DNA from: Owenia fusiformis
Taxonomy: Eukaryota; Annelida; Polychaeta; Sabellida; Oweniidae
Assembly (NCBI GenBank): GCA_903813345.2
Contig: CAIIXF020000010.1
Span: 35,267,425 to 35,331,424 of the forward strand
Length of the DNA stretch: 64,000 nucleotides
Direction of reading: 5' to 3'
Both the position numbers and the translations under genes were made by a program. The notes beneath the pieces were generated by a model. That model was given only the letters and a program-made list of their open reading frames with translations, ran no database searches and was not told where the DNA came from. Within the stretch, counting starts at the first letter, position 1, and each line of letters starts with the position of its first letter. Shown here one piece after another: positions 59,101 through 64,000 of the stretch.

Positions 59101-62100
59101 TTTCCCGTACCCCCCTTTGGGTTTCCTTCACTCGCAGTGATGCAAACCCCTAAAAATGCACCCCCTTGACACTTGCTGACTATGTCCCTGTACATATATG
59201 TTTACCTTCGTAAATATGTAAAATTAAGAACATAATGTATCAGGAATAAATTGGTGAAAAACGGCCTGTAGAAGTAAAGTTGAGTCATGAGAAATGGTAC
59301 TAAAGGATAAACCCAAAATGTTTCACAATAAGTCTTTAAATAATACAGTTGTTAGAGACTTTTTAGAGGCCGTGCAAGGAAAACTGGATCTGGAAATTTC
59401 ATTTTATGGCTGGAAATGTCAGGGAAATTCATCTTGAAAAAGGTGTACGAACCCTGAAATATTATGGGATACAGAAATGTGTTCATACGATAGTACATGA
59501 CATATACATATTACAGTGTATCCGGTGGGATTAAACAGTCCTTACCCACAGGGCCGTGGGCCCAAAACCCCACCCTCACCCAAGGACACCCTTAGGATAT
59601 TTTTTCCCGAAACTTGGCTCTGGAGAATAGAATCAATAGGGTAATTAGTACAATGTACCTCTAGTAATGCATGGGATTTATGGGTAACAGCCTCTCTTAT
59701 GGGGTCAGAACTGACCAAAAGTTAAGAATGACCATCCTTGGCTTTGTTTTATACTAATGAGCAGGTCCAACTGTCCCACAATTTGCGTATTTGCAGCCTA
59801 GCATTTGCTGAAGAAATTGAAGCCATGCCAGCATTTTTTGTGTGACAGAATATTTCACATTTTACCTGATAATTGTCAAGCAAAATTCTGTAGAACTTCA
59901 AAAAATGAAAGCTGAAAAAAAAGTATTTCATCGGAAATTTCACGGGAATCCCGTATATGTCACGTATTTGCTTTGAAATTTCTTGTACATACAGGCCTGT
60001 TTATATGCCACATTTCTGGCAAGGGTAAGAGTTCCACAGCAGGATTCATTGCTCTGTTAAAAAGAATTTTGAAAAAAGCTTTAAATGAAGGATTTTGATT
60101 TGTTATGCAGGCATAACATTGTATATTAAGAAGTTTTTTGTCAGAATGCTCCGTAACAAAGTAGTTTAACCCTGCTGTGTAACAGGTAAAATGGATTCTT
60201 GTTTTTCAGGAATATGGCAATGTAGGCTAATGCACAATATTCATTTATTTAAATTAAAATTGACTGTACAGTGCCACCTATATTGATATTAAATAAACAT
60301 GGAGAGTTATTTCTACTACAGCTTTTGGTCAATTTTTGTCTCATAGGAGATGTTTGGTACTTGGTATTGGGAGTGCTCGAGGGTGTCACAGAGATTCTTT
60401 GATTCTTGAGGCATAGTTATAAGAACTATGGCTGTAATGTCATTTTTTTGAAAGGACTGGTGGTGGCGTTCTTGTGACCTTGGATGAAGGTCATATTGTG
60501 ATCTTATATGTATAAATTCAGAATGGATATGTGTTAGTTAATTGGGAGCATAGGGGAACCCTTTGAAAGCTTAAATCTACAGAGTAATGTATTGAGGAGG
60601 TGTTTTTGCATGGTAATTCTATAGGGCGTCCCATGGCATTGCCAATGCTTAGCAGAAACAGCAATGGATTCGGCCCATCTGTAGCAAATTTGGTTGTTGA
60701 GACTGGGCCAGAGATCATCCAGACTGATTCCTCCGAGCCCATCAGGGCATTCTTTCCTGAAACTTGGTTATGGAGGCTAGAAACTATAGGGTAATAAGTA
60801 CTCATTAGCTCTTTGCAGGCAGAACCATTGAAGTGCCCCCCCCCCCAGCTGAACCATGCCTTTTCACCATTCTAACCACTTTCAAGAGAGATTTTGGTAC
60901 AAAACTGCATGTGATATTTGAGTTTTTTAAAAACTGAACACACCTTTGCAAAAACTGACTATGGGGCTTGATATCTGTCCAGGGATTCCTGGCAAAGAAA
61001 TGAATATGCTTAATTTGCCTTATATGTATAATATGTATATATTTGCTTATTGTACTTGCCTATTAACATGTTGTTGCCTGTTATGAATCTTTGCCTCTTA
61101 TGTGTTTGCCTATTATACGACTATGTATTCACTTTTATATTATAATATTAATTTATTGCATGTGCCAAATAAACGTTTGGCATGAATGTCTAGACTTTTA
61201 CCAATGTTATTTGATGTGGACTTACAAAAGTGAGGGATAAATCTAGAAAACAAAAAACTCAAACACAGACCGTTCCTTCATTTTATTATTTTGATGTCAA
61301 TTTTTCTATTTTCAATATTACATGTAAAACTAGATATATTAGATGAATAATGAAAGGAGTGGTATCGATATGGTGAACTTTTTGAAGACATATTTCTCTT
61401 AAACTGACTCATCAAAAAATTTTACACATTGTCAATTAAATGGTCATCTTTTGGATGGTAATATTATAATTTGAAATATATACATATACTTTTCTCTATA
61501 TTGTTTTAGAAAACACATCAGACACTTCTTTTCTTCTTTTGTGCTTGGTGTCATATGTTCAGAATGAAATGAAACATCTTTCCGAATCTCATTGGAACAA
61601 AACGGCAAAAACAAAACGTGTTTAGGTCTCTCAATATTGTAGATGTACAAAGGAAATTTTTGTTGATTTTAAAATAGTATCTTGTTAATGAAATAAAAGG
61701 TTTATCTTAATTTTTATCTATTTTGGGGGGTTTTGTTTTAATTTTTTGCATACTTTTTGTTAAATCAACCAAAATTTCCTTTGTATAACTATAATATTAA
61801 GAGGTCTAAGAAAATGTTGTATATGCTATTTTGTTCCAACAAGGTTCGGAAAGATATTTTATTTCATTCTCAACAATTGGTAAAAAGGAACAAAAAACTA
61901 TTGCACTAAAAACAAAAAATGTTAACAAAAACAGTTATATAAAATATATATAAATTATTATTTTCGCATTAAATTATTGTCAATTAGTCAACATTACATA
62001 AACGACCATGTTTTTTTACAGAATGTTTTCAATAATTTGTTTAAGAGAAAAACATTGTTGACTTCATGCTGATTCTTCAAGGAACATTAAAAGTATTTTA

Positions 62101-63808
62101 AGAGCATTTGTAATTTGAATTTATTAATAAGCCCTGGTTATTCCATGAGGGATAAATCCTATATCTTCAACCTAATTCATTTTCAGATCAACGGGAGAGG
62201 GGAACATCGATGTGACAGTTCCAGACACAATCACTGAATGGGTTGGGAATGCATTTTGTACCAACTCTGAGACTGGCCTCGGAATCTCCCAGCCAATAGC
62301 ATTGAATGCATTCCAGCCATTCTTCGTGTCGTTCACCCTACCATACGCTGTTGTACGTGGAGAGAAGGTTCCTGTTATTATAACAGTGTTCAACTATTTG
62401 AAGGAATGCCTAATGGTAAGAAATTGCTGGAAATATTTTTAGGCACTATTTATCGATCCATATGCATTCTCTTTGATCCATACCTTTGTTTTACCATATT
62501 ACAATTTTTGACTCACTCTCATCATACCATTAATGGAGTTGATTTTCAATCTTAGTAAAATTAAAACGTTGTATGTTTATTTGTTGCACAAACTAAGATG
62601 TGTCTTCTCTAAATGGCTACACTCGCTAGTTTTATAGTCAATTATTAACCATTTTAAGAAATCTATTTAACCTCTTGAATCCCAGACTCTAAAATCTGTT
62701 GAAACCAGAGAATTTTTCATTTTTGCCACCTTTTGTCTTTTAACTATATACGTGTACAATTTTAGATGCTAGACTTAGTGAAATTAGTCGGCAGAGATCA
62801 TTTCTACACATTTTAAAAAAAATTTTGTGTAAATTGGTCGAAAATTGTTCAAAAAAGAGCAATTTTAGTGAAAAAATTGTGACGGATTTTCTCGTCACTC
62901 TGGGTTTCAAGGTCATTTCTGAGATGACTCCAGGTAGTCAAGAGGTTAATTGAATTGGCTGTATATATTTTACACACTTCGAGGAACAGTTTGAGAGCTA
63001 AGGGTCTGATACGATTTTAATGATTAGCGTTGAAATTTTACTTTTAGTTCTTTGTTTCAGATCAAGTTAAGCCTTGAAGAATCTGAAGCTTTTACTTTAG
63101 AGGAAGGAACCAAAGATGTCTTAAAGTGTGTTTGTGGGGGACAGGCAGTCTCTCATTCATATCTCATAGCACCCACAGAACTAGGACAAGTCAATATTAC
63201 AGTTAAAGTAAGTATGGTTTGACCAGTCAGGGGGAGAGGAGGGGAGAGGGGACTACTTACAGTGTAAGAATGGGATGTAAAGATTTGTTCGGGGCCCCTG
63301 GCCAAAATTTCTATCAAAATCATGCAGTTTTTCATCATTGATTTTTGGCCAAATTTGCCAAAGTGAACTCCCCCTAGAATTTTTTGGAAAAGTGAACCCC
63401 CCTTGGAAAATTCTGGCCTGAAGTGTCACATACTTACATGTACAATAAATGGAATCCACATTCAACTAGGCCAACACATGGACTTTCTGTCCATGGTCAA
63501 CATCACAGTTCAAGAAAGTATCAGTATTTCTCACTGTAATCTTTTAAAGTGATCATATGCCAAAACTTATGTTATACCCATATACATGTACCTCCGCCTT
63601 TTGGTCTCACTTAAAGGCTGGCATACAAGAACTCCTTCATTAAACAAGCAGCAATGAAACATTCACTGATTTCTTACTGTATACTTTATAGGCTGTATCC
63701 ACTGATGAACTTGGTCCAAATAACGCCAACAGTGATTGTGATAACAACTTGGCATCCAGGTCGTACTTAGGAGTCCAAGATGCCGCTGTGAGACCTCTCT
63801 TAGTTGAG
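41120..63808 (+). CDS. Alpha-2-macroglobulin/CD109/TEP-family thioester-containing protein, partial gene, three alternative bait exons
   Basis: Predicted secreted protease-trapping or opsonin-like protein of innate immunity. Twenty-one exon positions join in consistent phase to about 981 residues (using the first bait exon). In order: signal peptide (1-19); macroglobulin domains, with the family signature ETDKPIYKPGQ at about residues 139-149; LGTWTI (about 208-213); VLPKFEV (about 232-238); YTYGKPVKG (about 261-269); the VVDKSLTIL strand in exon 14; an acidic tract; RKKR at 712-715; bait region; FFPETWLW; PDTITEWV and AFCTNSETGLGIS in the domain after the bait; and the start of the CUB region. 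There is no anaphylatoxin-like cysteine cluster after RKKR, which argues against C3/C4/C5. The thioester motif, complement-like domain and C terminus should lie just beyond 64000. Tep or CD109-like are both reasonable names. It lies head to head with POLR2H, about 6 kb apart. Confidence 0.95.
41182..47509 (+). other. TEP gene intron 1
   Basis: 6.3 kb with no nested gene. It holds a GGGGTTCACTT-type repeat near 41945-42120, dispersed-family copies near 45520 and 46020, a TGTCACCACC-type repeat at 46520-46672 and the TGCGAGTAG element at 46773-47248. Confidence 0.8.
46773..47248. mobile_element. Short element with TGCGAGTAG inverted ends, copy 2
   Basis: Second copy of the 36952-37363 element. 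It is longer because a segment ending TACCCGCCATGCTATCTGAC is tandemly doubled at about 47096-47205. Confidence 0.8.
47510..47682 (+). CDS. TEP gene exon 2: first macroglobulin domain
   Basis: Encodes residues 21-78: GHIITAPRQLHTGRPTKVC, then a strand-rich stretch ending with ATQIFEK. This matches the opening of macroglobulin domain 1. It follows a TTTCAG acceptor and ends at GGTAAGG in phase 1. The donor region is tandemly duplicated 45 bp downstream. Confidence 0.93.
47676..47765 (+). repeat. 45-bp tandem duplication covering the exon 2 donor
   Basis: AAAAAGGTAAGGTTATCAGG occurs at 47677 and again 45 bp later with the downstream sequence. Each copy contains a complete GGTAAGG donor. Use of the second would read into an in-frame TAA at about 47715. 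Confidence 0.85.
48215..48392. repeat. GTGAACACC-type dispersed repeat
   Basis: Contains CAATGTGAACACTTTTAC and CCATTGACTCCCATGTTAAG; relatives lie at 24430-24613 and 57966-58150. In TEP intron 2. Confidence 0.6.
48711..48926 (+). CDS. TEP gene exon 3: end of MG1, start of MG2
   Basis: Encodes about residues 79-150. It carries AGCLQLEIPSK, then ITPLVRFIETDKPIYKPGQR, the most diagnostic motif of the family at the MG1/MG2 border. Acceptor TTACAG, donor GTAAGC, phase 1 at both ends. Confidence 0.96.
49100..49350 (+). repeat. 53-bp tandem array in intron 3
   Basis: About four and a half copies of a unit containing GATTTTGGTTAAATCATATT and GTGAAATGTAATGTTTTT. The last copy runs into the exon 4 acceptor at 49354. 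Confidence 0.9.
49355..49410 (+). CDS. TEP gene exon 4: MG2
   Basis: Short exon encoding LMFRVLTLTREDLKPQTDD, the usual continuation of the KPGQ motif. Acceptor TTTCAG, donor GTAAGT; starts in phase 1 and ends in phase 0. A 53-bp tandem array runs up to about 10 bp before this exon. Confidence 0.94.
49958..50030 (+). CDS. TEP gene exon 5: MG2
   Basis: Encodes LDEVTVMDPTGSRLRQW followed by a Lys-rich turn, a typical MG2 strand pair. Acceptor TTTTCAG, donor GTAAAC, starts in phase 0 and ends in phase 1. Confidence 0.93.
50397..50510 (+). CDS. TEP gene exon 6: MG2 end
   Basis: Encodes GLASFEMPLSEEPVLGTWTI followed by KTESGG and a KFDVKEY end. The LGTWTI strand is a family hallmark. Acceptor TTTTAAG, donor GTACGT, phase 1 at both ends. 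Confidence 0.94.
50621..50693 (-). repeat. tRNA-derived sequence (SINE head or tRNA pseudogene)
   Basis: On the minus strand AGCTCAAGTTGTAGAGC resembles a tRNA A box and GTGGGTTCAATTCCCACC a T arm with B box. The anticodon and acceptor stems do not pair, so it is not called as a functional tRNA. It lies just upstream of the duplicated exon 7 segment. Confidence 0.6.
50734..50790 (+). pseudogene. Truncated duplicate of exon 7 (5' half with acceptor)
   Basis: A copy of the exon 7 acceptor and its first ~57 coding bases lies 115 bp upstream of the functional exon. It reads VLPKFEALNNPPAAVLINA with a few substitutions, then meets a TAA stop and has no donor. It is a relic of a local tandem duplication. 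Use of its acceptor would truncate the protein. Confidence 0.85.
50849..50933 (+). CDS. TEP gene exon 7: MG3 start
   Basis: Encodes VLPKFEVLINPPAAVLI followed by SFDLEICAK, the classic start of MG3. Acceptor ATTTTCAG, donor GTAAGT; starts in phase 1 and ends in phase 2. A broken copy precedes it. Confidence 0.94.
51185..51305 (+). CDS. TEP gene exon 8: MG3
   Basis: Encodes YTYGKPVKGKMFIDV and a segment ending in PPPVEEWEE. YTYGKPVKG is conserved across A2M and TEP proteins. Acceptor TTTTTTAG; the donor GTGTGT is a weaker GT site. It ends in phase 0. Confidence 0.93.
51639..51866 (+). CDS. TEP gene exon 9: MG3 end and MG4 start
   Basis: Encodes 76 residues with TKTIQVGQFNDTLNFWG, VLVMVKEDATGVVLNA and FKIDLEGLPKHFKPGMPFTG. 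The last motif marks MG4, where PKHFKPGMPF-like sequence is conserved. Phase 0 at both ends; donor GTAAGT. Confidence 0.94.
52050..52636 (+). repeat. 21-bp minisatellite in intron 9, reaching exon 10
   Basis: More than 20 copies of GATGACACTTGCATTAATAA(A). The final copy reads GACACTTGCATTACAG, where the last AG is the acceptor of exon 10. One frame is open from 52155 through exon 10. Confidence 0.93.
52638..52805 (+). CDS. TEP gene exon 10: MG4
   Basis: Encodes VHVNKPDGSPVIGEQIELEI and continues to LLEGNETTLNIK; phase 0 at both ends. The acceptor TTACAG sits at the end of a long 21-bp minisatellite, and the donor GTTTGA is weak and is followed by several diverged copies of itself. Both exon borders therefore lie in repeat DNA. 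The open frame extends in phase upstream into the minisatellite as far as 52155. Confidence 0.9.
52795..53010 (+). repeat. ~26-bp repeats derived from the exon 10 donor junction
   Basis: CTCAATATTAAGGTTTGAAA at the exon end is followed by copies such as TTCAATATAAAGGTTTGAAA and CTCAATATAAAGGTTTGAAA. Several downstream copies keep the AAG-GTTTGA donor-like sequence. Confidence 0.85.
53043..53279 (+). CDS. TEP gene exon 11: MG4/MG5
   Basis: Encodes 79 residues with ARAPRYDQLGKPYDDINYN, then YSPSQSFIQVEP, and a strand ending EIKLQYQ. This is the usual MG5 opening, with a surface-exposed insert. Phase 0 at both ends; donor GTGAGA. Confidence 0.93.
53850..53934 (+). CDS. TEP gene exon 12: MG5
   Basis: Encodes VMSRGNILKVGTHSHKV and then GHLAEDSSHK, matching the MSRG-type strand of MG5. 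Acceptor GTTGCTAG, donor GTAACA; starts in phase 0 and ends in phase 1. The frame stays open for about 150 bp past the donor, which is treated here as intron. Confidence 0.9.
54167..54306 (+). CDS. TEP gene exon 13: MG5 end
   Basis: Encodes VERFHLTIPVTSEMSPKFRV, LVYYVRADGETVADSA and ends EKCLPNM. The LVYYVR-DGE-VADS motif is strongly conserved in CD109 and TEP proteins. Donor GTAAGT in phase 0. Confidence 0.95.
54766..55143 (+). repeat. ~45-bp tandem array in intron 13
   Basis: Composed of 22-23-bp halves such as GACTTTATATACAATAAACC and TATGGCTTTATAGAATAAAC. It ends about 25 bp before the exon 14 acceptor. Confidence 0.9.
55170..55319 (+). CDS. TEP gene exon 14: MG6 start
   Basis: Encodes VSARFADAEKRPGDDVTMNI, ASPDSLCSVGVVDKSLTIL and a tail to DFSK. 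The GVVDKSLTIL strand is a family hallmark preceding the bait-containing insert. Phase 0 at both ends; donor GTGGGT. Confidence 0.95.
55838..55994 (+). CDS. TEP gene exon 15: acidic segment before the bait
   Basis: Encodes VFGILEESDSDTYYEDSDYE, then a run of Asp and Glu (DDDDEDEDD), then EEFPPLPDI. The beginning is typical of TEP proteins, whereas the acidic run is a lineage-specific insert. It ends in phase 1. Likely a flexible, exposed loop. Confidence 0.9.
56070..56122 (+). repeat. SINE-like fragment, second copy
   Basis: GGGTTCGATCCCAACTGGGG followed by TAGACTGACTTTTTTTGAGT; matches 20798-20855. In intron 15. Confidence 0.55.
56395..56528 (+). CDS. TEP gene exon 16: Pro/Gly-rich linker with RKKR site
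   Basis: Encodes GIPLADDGPAPPGAPVQ, then RGAPRKKRSYWRPNYSD and DAIRAFQ. RKKR (residues 712-715) fits the R-X-K/R-R furin consensus, suggesting processing into two chains as in complement C3-type proteins. Its donor GTAATG is partly built from an inserted inverted-repeat element. Confidence 0.92.
56531..56674. mobile_element. 144-bp inverted-repeat element inserted at the exon 16 donor
   Basis: Left AATGCCTTGGTCACATTTGC and right AAATGTGACACAGGCATT are complementary; both arms continue with CGATTCATCGG. The element is flanked by AGGT at 56527-56530 and 56675-56678, consistent with a target-site duplication of the donor AG|GT. Confidence 0.88.
57005..57090 (+). repeat. ~12-bp tandem repeat before exon 17
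   Basis: Seven copies of TGATTGTGTTT-like units; the last forms the pyrimidine-poor acceptor region TTGTGTTTTAG. Confidence 0.85.
57096..57168 (+). CDS. TEP gene exon 17: strand before the bait
   Basis: Encodes AAGLAVLSDLEIETRPC followed by LKRDYHY. It matches the G-L-x-V-x-(S/T)-(D/N) strand plus Cys that comes just before the bait in A2M proteins. It ends in phase 1 and can join any of the three exons 18. A 12-bp tandem repeat abuts its acceptor. Confidence 0.93.
57761..57938 (+). CDS. TEP gene exon 18a: bait region, variant a
   Basis: Encodes 59 residues: EPIYRGLGGAGPRGRVNVPV, an acidic and Ser/Pro-rich middle, and the shared ending LRAFFPETWLWRLETIG. Starts in phase 1 and ends in phase 2 (178 bp). 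Acceptor AAAACAG, donor GTCAGT. Arg-rich YRG and PRGR sites suggest trypsin-like cleavage. Confidence 0.94.
58254..59456. mobile_element. 1.2-kb DNA transposon between bait exons 18a and 18b
   Basis: Ends CAGGGTTCGTACAC and GTGTACGAACCCTG are complementary and are flanked by AAATA on both sides, a 5-bp target-site duplication. GGAAATGTCAGGGAA repeats lie just inside both ends. No transposase frame was recognised. Confidence 0.88.
59517..59640 (+). CDS. TEP gene exon 18b: bait region, variant b
   Basis: Encodes 41 residues: VYPVGLNSPYPQGRGPK, a TPPSPKD stretch, and the ending RIFFPETWLWRIESIG. Same phases as 18a (124 bp). Acceptor TATTACAG, donor GTAATT. The Pro-rich bait is shorter than the others and unrelated in sequence. 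Confidence 0.9.
60625..60790 (+). CDS. TEP gene exon 18c: bait region, variant c
   Basis: Encodes 55 residues: GRPMALPMLSRNSNGFGPSV, an acidic stretch with TGPEIIQTD, and the ending IRAFFPETWLWRLETIG. Same phases as 18a (166 bp). Acceptor TTCTATAG, donor GTAATA. The Met/Leu-rich bait suggests a different protease range from 18a. Confidence 0.92.
61359..62070. mobile_element. Foldback-type element between exon 18c and exon 19
   Basis: Begins AGTGGTATCGATATGG like the nested element at 39030. Internal arms around TACAAAGGAAATTTTTGTTG (about 61645) and CCAAAATTTCCTTTGTATA (about 61768) are inverted copies. The right terminus is not clear. Confidence 0.55.
62187..62415 (+). CDS. TEP gene exon 19: macroglobulin domain after the bait (MG7)
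   Basis: Encodes 77 residues including IDVTVPDTITEWVGNAFC, SETGLGIS, FQPFFVSFTLPYAVVRGE and VFNYLKECLM. These are the most conserved parts of the family. It accepts phase 2 from any bait exon and ends in phase 0 at GTAAGA. Confidence 0.96.
63061..63207 (+). CDS. TEP gene exon 20: MG7 end and CUB start
   Basis: Encodes IKLSLEESEAFTLEEG, then VCGGQAVSHSYLIAPTELGQ and VNITVK. The two-Cys CVCGG and the P-x-x-LGQVNITV strand are typical of TEP and CD109 proteins. Phase 0 at both ends. Confidence 0.95.
63225..63425 (-). repeat. GGGGTTCACTT-family repeat in intron 20
   Basis: On the minus strand contains GGGGGGTTCACTTTTCC and CTGCATGATTTTGATAG, matching 10592-10785. Confidence 0.65.
63692..63808 (+). 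CDS. TEP gene exon 21: CUB region, last exon in the window
   Basis: Encodes AVSTDELGPNNANSDC and, at its end, DAAVRPLLVE. In family members an R-x-LLVEPEG-like sequence and then the thioester site follow this point. Donor GTATGA in phase 0; the next exon lies beyond 64000. Confidence 0.92.
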
Positions 63809-64000
63809 GTATGAATTCAACAATTTTGATTCTACATTACTCCAAACATTGATTCATTTCATTTAAATGTGTTATTTGAGCTCATAGTCTATCATATAAC
63901 ATACAATACAAGATATATAAAATTAAATCAATTGTTTCACAAGTCTTAGAATAGGACTGGCTGTTTTTTTGTAAAATTGTTGACATTTTGACAAAGTTAA

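Noticed and set aside
57939-62186. A fourth bait exon
   Set aside because: The region was read for further FFPETW-like endings with phase-compatible borders; only 18b and 18c were found.

Overview
The window is eukaryotic nuclear DNA: AT-rich, mostly non-coding, full of dispersed repeats, and carrying two protein-coding genes split by GT-AG introns. The gene content and the repeats (mariner-like foldback elements, Helitron-like arrays, many short inverted-repeat elements, minisatellites) suggest an invertebrate animal, probably marine. The species cannot be fixed from the sequence alone. No bacterial, viral or organellar genes, rRNA genes, intact tRNA genes or CRISPR arrays were seen.

Left half, minus strand: POLR2H, the RNA polymerase subunit RPB8 (RPABC3). 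Three coding exons at 35121-35049, 21463-21380 and 15627-15453 give the first ~110 residues. The last ~40 residues were not found and probably lie beyond the left edge. The two visible introns are 13.6 kb and 5.8 kb. The first holds a tandem array rich in ATGGCGGCC and two Helitron-like units crowded with AGGTCA motifs. A perfect TGACGTCA site lies 13 bp upstream of the POLR2H start codon.

Middle, 35.1-41.1 kb: the intergenic space between two divergently transcribed genes, filled with short transposons. A TATA-like box at about 40946 precedes the second gene.

Right half, plus strand, 41120 to beyond the right edge: a secreted thioester-containing protein of the alpha-2-macroglobulin/CD109/TEP family. 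Twenty-one exon positions, all in consistent phase, encode about 980 residues: signal peptide, macroglobulin domains, an acidic stretch, an RKKR furin-type site, the bait region, the macroglobulin domain after the bait, and the start of the CUB region. The thioester exon should lie just past the window.

Main discovery: the bait-region exon exists in three interchangeable copies (57761-57938, 59517-59640, 60625-60790). All have the same phases, unrelated bait sequences and the same FFPETWLW-type ending. They look like mutually exclusive exons that change which protease the protein reports. Alternative exons in this region are known in insect and mollusc TEPs; this set appears to be a further, locally evolved case. 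The same gene also has unusually many duplications at its splice sites: a copied exon 2 donor, a copied exon 7 acceptor with half the exon, an exon 10 placed between two minisatellites, and a 144-bp inverted-repeat element that landed exactly on the exon 16 donor and copied it.
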